From an uncultured Roseburia sp. (GTDB taxonomy: Bacteria > Bacillota > Clostridia > Lachnospirales > Lachnospiraceae), in NCBI GenBank assembly GCA_900542495.1, contig UQNW01000020.1:1-63515 (forward strand): 63,515 bases of DNA, read 5' to 3'. Below are positions 50,365-60,139 of this stretch, piece by piece; position 1 is the first letter of the stretch; every line of letters begins with the position of its first letter. Below the pieces are notes generated by a model. The model saw nothing but the letters and a program-made list of their open reading frames with translations. It did no database searches and was not told the origin of the DNA. The translations under genes and the position numbers were made by a program.

Positions 50365-50431
50365 GGTCATTTTTCTCTTACATCCAATGTACTATTATAT
50401 ATATCGTATGGTTTTGTGAATTCTTAAGTCT

Positions 50432-51307
50432 CTACTCTAATAATTCCGGAATCTTTTTGGAACATGCAACTGCTAACGCTCCCGGTCCAATGTGACAGGA
50501 TACACTTAAGGATAACGGATTCAGCACAATCTCCATACCCGGGAATTCTGCCTCGACCTCTTTTTTGAACGCTTCCGCATCTTCCAGATTATGTGTATAA
50601 GCCATCTCCAGATATATATTCTTTCCCTCCGGATCATTAAAACGATGATCAAAATCGTTGCGCATGGCGTCAATCATCATTTTCTTCGCCTGTTTTACGG
50701 TTCTTGCCTTTGCAAACGAATCTAACTTCTCACCCTGAATCTGCAATACCGGTTTTAACTTTAACAACGTTCCAAGTGCTGCAGCCGCCGGTGTGATTCT
50801 TCCACCTTTTTTCAGGTAATAGAGTGTGTCTACCATAATATAAATGGAGGATTCCATCTTCTCACGCTCTAAGATCTCTTTGATTTCTTTCGCACTGTAT
50901 CCTTTCTCCGCAAGTTCCTTTGCATCTAATACAGACTGTCTCTGTGTGACTGAAATCCTCTGGTTATTGACCACCTGCACTCTGCCGTCATAATCCTGTG
51001 ATAACATGATTGCTGTCTCGCAGGAACCACTTAGTCCGGAAGACATTGGAATATGAACAATCTCATCATACTCCTTTAAAAGTTCGTCCCATGTGTCTGT
51101 CACATTACCGACAAGCGGCATGGAAGTTGAAATATTCGCATCCTCGGAAAGCTTCTGGTAAAAATCTTCCTGTGTCAGATCAATATCTTCATAATAGGTC
51201 TGGTCGTTGATAAAAAAGGGCATCGGCATGACTGCTACACCATATTCCTTCGCTTCAGCCTGTGTAATTCCACTGTTACTGTCTGTCACAATTGCTACTT
51301 TGCTCAT
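50432..51307 (-). CDS. DegV-family fatty-acid-binding protein, 291 aa
   Basis: MSKVAIVTDSNSGITQAEAK with the TDS motif, STSMPLVGN, IPMSSGLSGSCETA and LYYLKKGGRITPAAA. DegV/FakB family proteins bind fatty acids and, with FakA, support acyl-phosphate formation. Operon-like spacing to mgsA (14 bases) upstream. Confidence 0.95.
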   Translation of the reverse strand: MSKVAIVTDSNSGITQAEAKEYGVAVMPMPFFINDQTYYEDIDLTQEDFYQKLSEDANISTSMPLVGNVTDTWDELLKEYDEIVHIPMSSGLSGSCETAIMLSQDYDGRVQVVNNQRISVTQRQSVLDAKELAEKGYSAKEIKEILEREKMESSIYIMVDTLYYLKKGGRITPAAAALGTLLKLKPVLQIQGEKLDSFAKARTVKQAKKMMIDAMRNDFDHRFNDPEGKNIYLEMAYTHNLEDAEAFKKEVEAEFPGMEIVLNPLSLSVSCHIGPGALAVACSKKIPELLE

Positions 51308-51321
51308 CGGGTCTGTTCCTC

Positions 51322-51792
51322 CTATAATGTCTCAGAACGCTCTTTGATGTTCTTCTTAAAATTGATCACTTCGTGCTCGTACTCTTCGTTCATAAACTCA
51401 GAGTGGATCATAAAGTCTGCGGATGCACGGTTATTTGCGATTGGAATATCATAAACCTGCGCAATACGAAGTAAAGCTTTCACGTCCGGATCATGTGGCT
51501 GTGCTGTCAATGGATCAGAAAAGAAAACGACAAAATCAATTCTTCCCTCTACGATCTTCGCACCGATCTGCTGGTCACCACCGAGAGGACCGCTGTTGTA
51601 TCCTTTCACCGGAAGTCCTGTCTTATCTGTGATCATTCTTGCTGTTGTTCCGGTTCCGCACAGGAAATGCTGTGTCAGAATATCCTTATTCTGTTCACAC
51701 CAGTCAATCAGATCTGCCTTTTTATTATCATGCGCAATCAGCGCAATATTCTTCTGTTTTCCAATTGTAAGTGTGATGTAATTATCGTTCAT
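51322..51792 (-). CDS. mgsA: Methylglyoxal synthase, 156 aa
   Basis: Converts dihydroxyacetone phosphate to methylglyoxal and phosphate. ALIAHDNKKADLIDW, CGTGTTARMI, GPLGGDQQIGAKI (catalytic Asp) and DPLTAQPHDPDVKALLR are all present. The C-terminus is slightly longer than the usual 150. Followed by degV-family gene. Confidence 0.95.
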   Translation of the reverse strand: MNDNYITLTIGKQKNIALIAHDNKKADLIDWCEQNKDILTQHFLCGTGTTARMITDKTGLPVKGYNSGPLGGDQQIGAKIVEGRIDFVVFFSDPLTAQPHDPDVKALLRIAQVYDIPIANNRASADFMIHSEFMNEEYEHEVINFKKNIKERSETL

Positions 51793-51928
51793 GTGTTTCT
51801 CCTTTGTCTGTTATTTGTGCCTGTGATCTTTCATAACACACAAATAAATTGTACCACAATTTTTTAAATTGCACCACACAAAAATATGCAATACAATATA
51901 CGCTCTGCGGACATTCTGTTGTCATGGA

Positions 51929-52447
51929 TCAGAGGATTCCCTGTAATGCCGCAATCTTCCCATCGAGGATCATTTTGATAAATGCCGTATCGCGGATGAT
52001 CCACGGATCTTTTTCTATCTTAATATTCGTATCGTAAATCTCCTGCGGTGTTGCCCATTTTAAATAATATCCTTTTGCAATCTCGCTCTTTGTCAGATGA
52101 ATCGGTATCTGTTCCCCTGTCTCCTCACAGTAGTAAAAAAGGGAATGACAGATAAACTTTTTTGTATCGTCAAAAATATCTTTCCGGACTTCTAAAATCT
52201 CTCCAAGTTCCACTGCCTTCTCCTGCAAAATAAAAAGTCCTGTTTCCTCTTTTACCTCTCTTGCAAGTGCCTGCACATAAGTCTCCCCTTTTTCCATGCC
52301 GCCGCCCGGAATCTTATATTCCCCCTCTTTACTGCACTGCATAGCGATCTTCCCGTCCCGCACAATAATCCCGCGTATGGTATATTTATCAAAAACACTG
52401 GTAGTATCTTCATAATTCTGTGCATCAAATTTTTTAAGAAGCTCCAT
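51929..52447 (-). CDS. NUDIX hydrolase, 172 aa
   Basis: Nudix box GGGMEKGETYVQALAREVKE-ETG (about residues 48-70) is complete (REVKEETG). N-terminal strand GIIVRDGKIAMQCSKEGEYK; substrate unknown (8-oxo-dGTP or nucleotide-sugar type possible). Start MELLKKFDAQNYEDTTSVFD. Confidence 0.9.
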   Translation of the reverse strand: MELLKKFDAQNYEDTTSVFDKYTIRGIIVRDGKIAMQCSKEGEYKIPGGGMEKGETYVQALAREVKEETGLFILQEKAVELGEILEVRKDIFDDTKKFICHSLFYYCEETGEQIPIHLTKSEIAKGYYLKWATPQEIYDTNIKIEKDPWIIRDTAFIKMILDGKIAALQGIL

Positions 52448-52540
52448 GGGTTATCCCTTCTTTCGTATATTACTTAAATGCTACGTTATCTTTTCGTACA
52501 TTTTATCACACCACATATCCATACGCAATTGGGAGCACGA

Positions 52541-52593
52541 AAAAGACCATAGCCAAAAGTTATCATTACGATTCTTCTGGCTATGGTCTTTTT
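52541..52593. terminator. Terminator of groEL
   Basis: AAAAGACCATAGCCA (52541-52555) / TGGCTATGGTCTTTTT (52578-52593). Fifteen-base perfect stem with T-runs on both strands. Confidence 0.9.
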
Positions 52594-52619
52594 CTTTATC
52601 TTATGATGAAATCACCGGA

Positions 52620-54242
52620 TTACATCATTCCCATTCCCGGGTTACCTGCTGGCATTGCAGGAGCGTCTTCTTTGATATTTGCAACAACAGATTCTGTTGT
52701 AAGTAAAGTCGATGCTACGGAAGTTGCATTCTGTAATGCACTTCTTGTAACTTTTACTGGATCAAGGATTCCGTTTTCAACCATATCTACATACTCTTCT
52801 GTAGCTGCGTTGAAGCCTGTTCCAGGTGCAGACTCTTTTACTTTGTTAATAATAACTGCGCCCTCTAATCCTGCATTTGCAGAAATGTAGTACAGTGGAG
52901 CTTCCAGTGCTTTTAAGATTACTTTTGCACCAGTCTTCTCGTCACCTTCCAATGTATCTGCTAATTTGGCAACTTCTTTGGAAGCATGGATGTATGCAGA
53001 TCCACCACCTGCGATAATACCTTCTTCTACGGCTGCTCTTGTAGCATTCAAAGCATCTTCCATACGGAGTTTTGCTTCTTTCATCTCTGTCTCTGTAGCT
53101 GCACCAACACGGATAACTGCTACGCCGCCTGCCATTTTAGCAAGTCTTTCCTGTAATTTTTCTTTATCAAATTCAGATGTTGTCTCTTCAATCTGTGCAC
53201 GGATCTGTTTGATTCTTCCCTGAATGGCGTCTTTGTCACCAGCGCCATCTACAATGATTGTGTTCTCTTTCTGAACTTTAACGGATTTTGCACGACCAAG
53301 CTGATCCATCGTTGTATCTTTTAATTCAAGACCAAGATCAGAGCTAATCACCTGACCACCTGTAAGGATTGCAATATCCTCTAACATAGCTTTTCTTCTG
53401 TCACCATAACCAGGTGCTTTGACAGCTACAACATTGAATGTACCACGCAATTTGTTTACGATCAAAGTTGTTAATGCTTCACCCTCCACATCCTCAGCGA
53501 TGATGAGTAACTTTGCACCACTCTGGACGATCTGCTCTAACAGAGGAAGGATTTCCTGAATGTTACTGATTTTCTTGTCTGTGATCAGGATGTATGGATC
53601 ATCCAATGCAGCTTCCATTTTATCCATATCAGAGCACATATATGCAGATAAGTAACCACGGTCGAACTGCATACCTTCTACAAGGTCAAGCTCTGTCTGC
53701 ATCGTCTTGGACTCTTCGATTGTGATAACACCGTCGTTGGAAACTTTTTCCATAGCGTCTGCTACCATGTTACCAACTTCCTCGTCACCAGCAGAAATTG
53801 CTGCAACTTTTGCAATCTGGTCTTTACCATTTACTTTGGATGACATTGCTTTCAAGGATTCTACCGCTTTGTCAGTTGCTTTCTTCATACCACGGCGGAG
53901 GATGATCGGATTAGCTCCTGCTTCCAGATTCTTCATACCTTCCTGAATCATTGCCTGTGCCAGAACCGTTGCTGTTGTTGTACCATCACCGGCAACATCA
54001 TTTGTCTTGGTTGCAACTTCTTTTACTAACTGTGCTCCCATGTTTTCGAAAGCATCTTCTAACTCGATCTCTTTTGCGATCGTCACACCATCATTTGTGA
54101 TAAGTGGAGCGCCATAAGATTTGTCAAGAACAACGTTTCTTCCTTTTGGTCCCAATGTAACCCTTACTGTATTTGCTAATTTGTCAACACCTGCGCCTAA
54201 TGCTGCTCTGGCTTCTGATCCGTATTTAATTTCTTTTGCCAT
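52620..54242 (-). CDS. groEL: Chaperonin GroEL, 540 aa
   Basis: MAKEIKYGSEARAALGAGVD, TLGPKGRNVVLD, VAGDGTTTATVLAQAMI, and the C-terminal GGMM-type tail (PAGNPGMGMM). Full length and undisturbed. Forms the folding chamber with GroES; second gene of the operon under the CIRCE element, 38 bases after groES. Confidence 0.98.
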   Translation of the reverse strand: MAKEIKYGSEARAALGAGVDKLANTVRVTLGPKGRNVVLDKSYGAPLITNDGVTIAKEIELEDAFENMGAQLVKEVATKTNDVAGDGTTTATVLAQAMIQEGMKNLEAGANPIILRRGMKKATDKAVESLKAMSSKVNGKDQIAKVAAISAGDEEVGNMVADAMEKVSNDGVITIEESKTMQTELDLVEGMQFDRGYLSAYMCSDMDKMEAALDDPYILITDKKISNIQEILPLLEQIVQSGAKLLIIAEDVEGEALTTLIVNKLRGTFNVVAVKAPGYGDRRKAMLEDIAILTGGQVISSDLGLELKDTTMDQLGRAKSVKVQKENTIIVDGAGDKDAIQGRIKQIRAQIEETTSEFDKEKLQERLAKMAGGVAVIRVGAATETEMKEAKLRMEDALNATRAAVEEGIIAGGGSAYIHASKEVAKLADTLEGDEKTGAKVILKALEAPLYYISANAGLEGAVIINKVKESAPGTGFNAATEEYVDMVENGILDPVKVTRSALQNATSVASTLLTTESVVANIKEDAPAMPAGNPGMGMM

Positions 54243-54280
54243 GATTTTCTACCTCTTTCTATTTTAATATAAATAACTTT

Positions 54281-54565
54281 TTATTCAACAACTGCAAGGA
54301 TATCATTCTGTCTTACGATGATATACTCTTCGCCGTCTAATTTCACTTCTGTTCCTGCATATTTGGAATAAATAACTTTCTGTCCCTCTTTTACCTGCAT
54401 GGTAACTTCTTTTCCATCCACGATTCCGCCAGGACCAACTGCGATCACTTCTGCTTCCTGTGGTTTCTCCTGTGCACTGCTTGTAAGAATAATTCCTGAT
54501 TTTGTAGTTTCCTCTGCCTCACACTGTTTTAAAACTACTCTGTCACTCAATGGTACTAATTTCAT
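54281..54565 (-). CDS. groES: Co-chaperonin GroES, 94 aa
   Basis: Start MKLVPLSDRVVLKQCEAEET with GGAGGAATC upstream; a longer frame is untranslated leader. Mobile loop TKSGIILTSSAQEKPQEAEV and GPGGIVDGKE are normal. Start of the groESL operon. Confidence 0.97.
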   Translation of the reverse strand: MKLVPLSDRVVLKQCEAEETTKSGIILTSSAQEKPQEAEVIAVGPGGIVDGKEVTMQVKEGQKVIYSKYAGTEVKLDGEEYIIVRQNDILAVVE

Positions 54566-54653
54566 GATGATTCCTCCATTCAATATATATTCTTTTCTTT
54601 TTTTCTTTTGATATTGTAGAAAGTTATCAGACTTTCTATTGTTATCATGTGTT

Positions 54654-54680
54654 ATTAGCACTCATTTAGTTTGAGTGCTA
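54654..54680 (-). promoter_or_regulatory. CIRCE operator (HrcA site) of groESL
   Basis: TTAGCACTC-N9-GAGTGCTAA with no mismatch. Bound by HrcA; heat-shock derepression of groES-groEL. Confidence 0.97.
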
Positions 54681-54801
54681 ACCGATAGTCATATAATATG
54701 TTTTTCGCTCTAAATTCGCAACCAAATTTAGAGGTATTTACATCTATATTTTTTCGTGTTTTCTCATTATTTCTCTTTTTTTCTCTCTTTTTTATATCAT
54801 A

Positions 54802-55989
54802 TTATTTTTTCGATGATTTCATACTTTTTTTAGATTTATCGGTGGAAAATAGAGAATTGGCTTCTTCCACTTTCTCTAAAACCGCCTGTTTTACAGACTT
54901 TTTCACCGTCTGATTTCCGGTTTTCCATAACATGCGCAGTGCCTGTGAGAAAAGCTCCTGTGTTTCCGGTGAAAGCCTGCTCTTTGCTTTCATCAACTCC
55001 TGCACTTTTTTCCATTTGCTGTTGTAAAAATCATCCACTGTATAGATTTTGGCATCATCGAGCATGGAAAAGACCGTATCGACAATCTCCTCGCGCTGTT
55101 CTTTCGTCAACTGGAAAATCCATTTTTTCATCGTCTCGTCGAGCAGGATGCTCTGCGGTGCAACCTCCTCCACATAGACAAAATGGCTGCCAAGCACTTC
55201 CCATGACATGGCATCATGCTGCTGGATGCCGCTCTCCGAACTTCTTACAACCTCAAATTTTTCCTGATGTTCCAAAAGCATGCCGACAATACTTGATTCC
55301 GGCAGGATTGTCTTAATCTTCGGCAGCATTCTCTGATACTCTTTGCTCTCGATCATTTCCTCATTAAACCCCGGACCGTCATTGCTGTATACTTTCACGA
55401 TCCGCTTCTGGATTGACCGATCACATTTTACAGATGCATACACAGACAGATTTCCTCCCTTGGAATGTCCGCCGACCCTGATTTTCTTCCAGTCGTCATG
55501 CACTATCTGATTCAGATAATCGACAGCTTTCAACTGCCCGGGTGTCTCGGACAGATAGCCCATGTTAAAATTTTCCCGCCAGCCGATGATCGTATTGTCT
55601 GTTCCACTGAAAGATACATAAATACTCTTGTCATCCAACCGGACACATACCACAGAAAACTGTGACTGTTCCTCTTTGCTGATGTCGTTGATATAGCCAA
55701 ACAACTGCGCATTACAGAAACGTTCTGTCTGTGCCATCTTCTCTAACACAAATGCTGCTGTTTTCGTCATAGACACACGCTCCATGATCTCTTTTCTGTC
55801 ATGTGCCGCAAAAAAGTGTTCACATGCTTCTTTTACCGTGATCGTCCCTTCTTCTCCCGGTGCCGGAACGATTCCCGCAAATTCCACATACACAAGCTGC
55901 GCCAGAATGAGATTGTCTACCTCGTTGAAAGGTGCTTCCCGGAATGTCAGATCGCCACGCCAGTCCAGATAATCCATTAAATTTGCCAT
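54802..55989 (-). CDS. DUF2974/Mbeg1-like lipase-fold protein, 395 aa
   Basis: MANLMDYLDWRGDLTFREAP; VSFSGTDNTIIGWRENFNM, GGHSKGGNLSVYASVKC (nucleophile Ser in GHSKG) and NDGPGF. Alpha/beta-hydrolase family common in Firmicutes; substrate unknown. C-terminus has a Lys/Ser tail. Starts 12 bases from a repeated GGAGG. Confidence 0.9.
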   Translation of the reverse strand: MANLMDYLDWRGDLTFREAPFNEVDNLILAQLVYVEFAGIVPAPGEEGTITVKEACEHFFAAHDRKEIMERVSMTKTAAFVLEKMAQTERFCNAQLFGYINDISKEEQSQFSVVCVRLDDKSIYVSFSGTDNTIIGWRENFNMGYLSETPGQLKAVDYLNQIVHDDWKKIRVGGHSKGGNLSVYASVKCDRSIQKRIVKVYSNDGPGFNEEMIESKEYQRMLPKIKTILPESSIVGMLLEHQEKFEVVRSSESGIQQHDAMSWEVLGSHFVYVEEVAPQSILLDETMKKWIFQLTKEQREEIVDTVFSMLDDAKIYTVDDFYNSKWKKVQELMKAKSRLSPETQELFSQALRMLWKTGNQTVKKSVKQAVLEKVEEANSLFSTDKSKKSMKSSKK

Positions 55990-56053
55990 ACTGCCTCCTT
56001 GTTTTTTGATGAAAAAAAGTGAACCCTCTGGTGCACAGAGAGCGTATTCTCCC

Positions 56054-56836
56054 TTAAATCAATCCGTAATGTTTCAATCCATGCCAGATACCGTCCTTGT
56101 CTACAGATTGTGTCACATATTCGGCTGTTTTCTTCACTTTCTCTGTTCCATTTCCCATTGCAACGCTGTGTGCCACATAGATGAGCATCTCTAAATCATT
56201 GGCACTGTCTCCAAATGCATACGTGTTTTCGTGTGGGATTCCCAGTATCTCACACACTTTTTTGATTCCTGTTGCCTTGGAAATGCCGGACGGATTAATC
56301 TCTAAGATTCCCTCCTCATGAATGACTACATTGAAGTCTTTCCCCATATCCTGTACAAACTGCTCTATATTTGCATTTTTTGCAATGCAGCTCATTTTAT
56401 TTATCTGGATTTTACTGTGATCATCCGGTATATTCATCAAATGCTCTCCTAATTCTTTGCGCAAATGGATCACATATGGATCGTCCAGAAAATCATTTTC
56501 ATTCACATAGACATATTCCGGTCCCTCTAGTACTACTGGCATGCGATGCTTTTCCAATACCTCTAACGCATGTGTTACCTGCGCTTCTGTGAGCAGAAAC
56601 TGATAGACTGTCTCCTTATGAAAATCAATATGCGCCCCGCAGGAAGCAACCACGCCGTCGAATCCAATCCCGAGCAAATCCGGGCTTTGTATATTCGAAC
56701 GGCTTCGCCCACTACAGATAAACGCATAGTGTCCGTTTTCCCGAAGCTTCCTAATTGCTGAAACGGTGCTCTGCGGTATCTGCATTTTATAATTCCACAA
56801 AGTTCCGTCTATATCAAAAAATACTGCTTTTTTCAT
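56054..56836 (-). CDS. HAD-superfamily (Cof-type) hydrolase, 260 aa
   Basis: MKKAVFFDIDGTLWNYKMQI (motif I DxD), FICSGRSRSNIQ (motif II), TGIKKVCEILGIPHENTYAF with GDSANDLEMLIYV (motif IV). Sugar-phosphate or FMN phosphatase type with C2B cap; substrate not predictable. Confidence 0.93.
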   Translation of the reverse strand: MKKAVFFDIDGTLWNYKMQIPQSTVSAIRKLRENGHYAFICSGRSRSNIQSPDLLGIGFDGVVASCGAHIDFHKETVYQFLLTEAQVTHALEVLEKHRMPVVLEGPEYVYVNENDFLDDPYVIHLRKELGEHLMNIPDDHSKIQINKMSCIAKNANIEQFVQDMGKDFNVVIHEEGILEINPSGISKATGIKKVCEILGIPHENTYAFGDSANDLEMLIYVAHSVAMGNGTEKVKKTAEYVTQSVDKDGIWHGLKHYGLI

Positions 56837-56991
56837 TGTTCTGTCCTTTACTTTTACATTTTTCTCACATCAGTGATTCCATTAAAGTATATCTGATTTC
56901 TTTCTTTTTGCATAGTACATCATTTTGTAAACAACAATTTCTGATGTGCTGCCGGATTCGCAGACTCGTTGTTTTGCAGATAATATAGAAC

Positions 56992-57122
56992 AAAGAGTTG
57001 CAATGCAACTCTTTGCGCGCTGATGCGCGCAAGCTTTAGCTTGCATAATTCTTCTGCGCATCAGTCGCATCCTCGCGGAGCGTTTTACGTTATAGGAAGA
57101 TTGCATCGCAATTTTCTATAAC
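56992..57122. repeat. Cluster of strong palindromes (likely dispersed repeat)
   Basis: Successive perfect or near-perfect inverted repeats: AAAGAGTTGCA/TGCAACTCTTT (56992-57014), GCGCGC/GCGCGC (57015-57030), GCAAGCT/AGCTTGC (57029-57044) and GTTATAG...CTATAAC (57089-57122). I recall this kind of GC-rich unit from intergenic spots in Roseburia-type genomes. No transposase. Confidence 0.65.
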
Positions 57123-57125
57123 GCA

Positions 57126-57190
57126 AAAAAAGACCGCCAGACAAAGAACGTGCATATTTACGTTCTAAATCTGACAGCCTTTCTATGATT
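57126..57190 (-). terminator. Terminator of ilvC
   Basis: Minus strand CTGTCAGA..AGAACGT / ACGTTCT..TCTGGCGG then TTTTTTT. Long interrupted stem with a strong U-run. Confidence 0.75.
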
Positions 57191-57266
57191 TTTGCTTATA
57201 TGATTGTAAAAGACAATTTACATTATTCCAACATGCAATCTTAGTCTGATATGTATCAAACAGATC

Positions 57267-58289
57267 TTAGTTGTTGATCAATTTATCTTCTTCGTTGTTC
57301 CAACTGTAAAGTTTACGGATCTCTTTGCCAACCTGCTCTGATGGATGTTCAGCAGCTTTCTTTCTCATAGCTTTGAAATGAACCTGACGTCCTGCTGGTG
57401 ACATATCCAATAAAAAGTCCTTTGCAAAAGTACCATCCTGAATATCGGAAAGAATCTGTTTCATAGCTTTCTTCGTATCCTCTGTGATGATCTTAGGTCC
57501 TGTGATGTAATCACCGTACTCTGCCGTGTTGGAGATAGAATATCTCATTCCTTCGAAACCTGACTGGTAGATCAGGTCTACGATCAGTTTCATCTCATGG
57601 ATACACTCGAAGTATGCATTTCTAGGATCATATCCTGCTTCGCATAATGTTTCAAAACCAGCCTGCATTAATGCACACACACCACCGCAAAGAACTGCCT
57701 GCTCACCAAAAAGGTCAGTTTCTGTCTCTGTTCTGAATGTTGTCTCTAAGACACCGGCTCTTGCTCCACCGATACCAAGTGCATATGCAAGTGCAAGATC
57801 CTGTGCTTTTCCGGTTGCATCCTGTTCAACAGCGATCAGACAAGGTGTTCCCTTTCCTGCCTGATACTCAGAACGTACGGTATGTCCCGGAGCTTTTGGT
57901 GCGATCATGGTAACATCAACGTCTGCTGGTGGAACGATACATCCAAAATGAATATTGAATCCATGAGCAAACATTAACATATTACCCGGCTCTAAGTTTG
58001 GCTCGATATCTTTCTTATACATATCTGCCTGTTTTTCATCATTGATCAGGATCATGATGATATCTGCTTTCTTAGCTGCCTCTGCAGTTGTATATACTTC
58101 AAATCCCTGTTTCTCAGCCTTTGCCCAGGATTTGCTTCCCTCATAAAGACCAATGATAACATGGCATCCGGAATCCTTTAAGTTTAATGCATGTGCATGT
58201 CCCTGACTACCATATCCAATGATAGCGATTGTCTTTCCATCCAATAATGAGAGATTACAATCTTCCTGATAAAAAATTTTTGCTGCCAT
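57267..58289 (-). CDS. ilvC: Ketol-acid reductoisomerase, 340 aa
   Basis: Second step of branched-chain amino acid synthesis. MAAKIFYQEDCNLSLLDGKT, NAD(P)-binding AIIGYGSQGHAHALNL, MIAPKAPGHTVRSEY, FGEQAVLCGG and the C-terminal helical domain. Class I length. Transcribed with ilvN, 21 bases apart. Confidence 0.97.
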   Translation of the reverse strand: MAAKIFYQEDCNLSLLDGKTIAIIGYGSQGHAHALNLKDSGCHVIIGLYEGSKSWAKAEKQGFEVYTTAEAAKKADIIMILINDEKQADMYKKDIEPNLEPGNMLMFAHGFNIHFGCIVPPADVDVTMIAPKAPGHTVRSEYQAGKGTPCLIAVEQDATGKAQDLALAYALGIGGARAGVLETTFRTETETDLFGEQAVLCGGVCALMQAGFETLCEAGYDPRNAYFECIHEMKLIVDLIYQSGFEGMRYSISNTAEYGDYITGPKIITEDTKKAMKQILSDIQDGTFAKDFLLDMSPAGRQVHFKAMRKKAAEHPSEQVGKEIRKLYSWNNEEDKLINN

Positions 58290-58310
58290 TTTTAATCCTC
58301 CTTCAAATAG

Positions 58311-58811
58311 CTATTCCATAATTTTTACATCGGCTGTTCCTCTTGACAGTCCTGTAATACCGGTGCGCGCTAACTCCAGTATGTCATATCCCTGTAACAG
58401 ATCCAGAAAAGCCTCAAGCTTATCCTGATGACCTGTAAGTTCAATCACCATGGAATCATTTGTAACATCTACGATCTTCCCATGGAAAATCTCTGTCACA
58501 TTAAGAATCGGCTGGCGTTCGGTGTCTTTTGCACGAATCTTAACTAAAATGAGTTCTCTTGTCACTGAAGAACCCGGCTCCAACTTCTTGATATCAACCA
58601 CATCTTCTAACTTGGCAAGCTGTTTTTCAATCTGCTCTAATATCTGCTCGTCCCCACTTGCTACAATGGTAATCCTCGTATAACGCGGATCTGCAGTCAC
58701 ACCGGAAGAAAAACTGTCAATGTTATATCCTCTTCGGCTGAATAATCCAGAAATATGGCTTGTAACACCCGGATTGTTCTCAACTAAGAGCGATAATACC
58801 TGTCTTCTCAT
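58311..58811 (-). CDS. ilvN: Acetolactate synthase small subunit, 166 aa
   Basis: Start MRRQVLSLLVENNPGVTSHI with AAGGAAGAGG upstream. ACT domain (LFSRRGYNIDSFSSGVTADP) and C-terminal regulatory half. Binds valine to control the large subunit, which is not in this window. Starts the ilvN-ilvC operon. Confidence 0.95.
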   Translation of the reverse strand: MRRQVLSLLVENNPGVTSHISGLFSRRGYNIDSFSSGVTADPRYTRITIVASGDEQILEQIEKQLAKLEDVVDIKKLEPGSSVTRELILVKIRAKDTERQPILNVTEIFHGKIVDVTNDSMVIELTGHQDKLEAFLDLLQGYDILELARTGITGLSRGTADVKIME

Positions 58812-58877
58812 AATGAAAACCTCTTCCTTGTAAAGTCTTTTGCGCTTTACAGTTTTACTCACTCATATTTAAGTTAA

Positions 58878-58906
58878 ATAATATCAATATCATATTTCTT
58901 TGTCAA
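58878..58906 (-). promoter_or_regulatory. Sigma-A promoter of ilvN-ilvC
   Basis: Minus strand TTGACA (58906-58901), 17 bases, TATTAT (58883-58878). No T-box or other riboswitch signature between it and ilvN. Confidence 0.7.
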
Positions 58907-59232
58907 CGTCTGATGCGATATTTGCCTATATATTTTGTGCATGACTATTATAACCTGTGTGACTATTTGTATAGTGTTTACATAATTTTTATTCATATAT
59001 GTTTATAAAATCAATTATGAAGAAAGGGTATTTAATCATGGCTTTCTCCTGTTCGCAAAGCTCACAAAGGAAATCATATTTTATCTGTACGATTTTTCTT
59101 TCATTTACACTAAGAATAACTTGTGAAAGTCCCCTGATACATACTAACTTTACGATTAGGAGGCAGTTATAATATCTGCTTTTGGCATTACCTATGCAAT
59201 CAAAAAATAGCGTACAAATGATAAACTTGAAT
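58907..59232. other. Boundary region between ilv operon and accessory region D
   Basis: AT-rich. A plus-strand frame from ATG at 59038 (MAFSCSQSSQRKSYFICTIF, 44 codons, with GAAGAAAGGG before it) has weak support. No inverted repeats or att site could be shown, though the left edge of the accessory region should be about here. Confidence 0.35.
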
Positions 59233-59826
59233 TTACAGCACCATTTTCCATAACAATGATGAAATAAATGGTTGAAGGAAGAACATAATAAGTGCTACAG
59301 ATACACATATTATGTAAAAGTCACTCATTTTTGAATTTGAAAAGATTCGCTTCGTAAAATTATCAGTTATCCTATGTACAATAAAATATCCAATTATAGT
59401 ACCAACAGTATTTGTAATAATATCGTTTATATCACTGGTTCTAAAAGTAAAAATCTGTGATATTTCAATTAAACTTGTAACTATAAATCCCATTAAGGCA
59501 ATATTTTTAATGTTTCTAAATTTATCCCACAATATCGGCAAAAAGAAACCAAATGGAACAAATAAAAGTATATTCAAACAAGCATTAATGAAATCCGAAA
59601 CCATATCCAAAAACGGGATAACGTTCACTGCAAAATCAATTTTCAGAGATGCTATATTAGGGAAGCCTACAAGTGCTAAGACTGCAGTAAAATAAAACCC
59701 AAATACCATATAAATAATAGTTCGTTTCCAGCTATGAAAACATAACTTGTTATATATGCACCAAATAGGAATTATAAAAACAGCTGCCGCAACAATTTCG
59801 ATAAGTGCACTATATATTCTATACAT
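59233..59826 (-). CDS. VanZ-like membrane protein, 197 aa
   Basis: Five membrane helices with the VanZ core: NVIPFLDMVSDFINACLNIL, LLFVPFGFFLPILW and TSLIEISQIFTFRTSDINDI-ITNTVGTIIGY. VanZ family members confer low-level teicoplanin resistance in known cases; here only the family is certain. Common cargo of Lachnospiraceae mobile elements. Confidence 0.9.
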   Translation of the reverse strand: MYRIYSALIEIVAAAVFIIPIWCIYNKLCFHSWKRTIIYMVFGFYFTAVLALVGFPNIASLKIDFAVNVIPFLDMVSDFINACLNILLFVPFGFFLPILWDKFRNIKNIALMGFIVTSLIEISQIFTFRTSDINDIITNTVGTIIGYFIVHRITDNFTKRIFSNSKMSDFYIICVSVALIMFFLQPFISSLLWKMVL

Positions 59827-60139
59827 ATTTTTCTACCTCCACAACTTCCGATTGAGATTTCACCTGTTTTAAGAAATTTAATAACTGTTATATTTTATTA
59901 TTAAATTCTTCGCAACCCCTTGAAAACACTGGATTTGTCGCAGGTGAGCTTTCCCTTATTATTTCCCTTGTGTTATATCGTCCCATCAGTGTTTATGCAC
60001 TCTGATAAGGGCAAATACAAGGGCAAGAAAAATCTATAAGACAGTATAACACAAAATAAAAGTGACATGGTGAACTGATTGAAATGCTTCTTAATTTTTG
60101 CTACTACTGATTGATTAAATGATAAGGAGATGGGATACG
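59827..60139. other. Intergenic region with paired short repeats
   Basis: TTCCCTT at 59951 and 59963, and AAGGGCAA at 60007 and 60019: two pairs with 12-base spacing in opposite orientation. Such arm-type repeats are found at integrase-binding ends of Tn916-like elements. No gene. Confidence 0.35.

Noticed and set aside
56882..57106. 74-aa frame across the palindrome cluster
   Set aside because: Made of repeat DNA; no ribosome site and composition typical of translated palindromes.
58812..58900. T-box or other riboswitch upstream of ilvN
   Set aside because: No T-box sequence or specifier structure between promoter and start; leader only about 60 bases.
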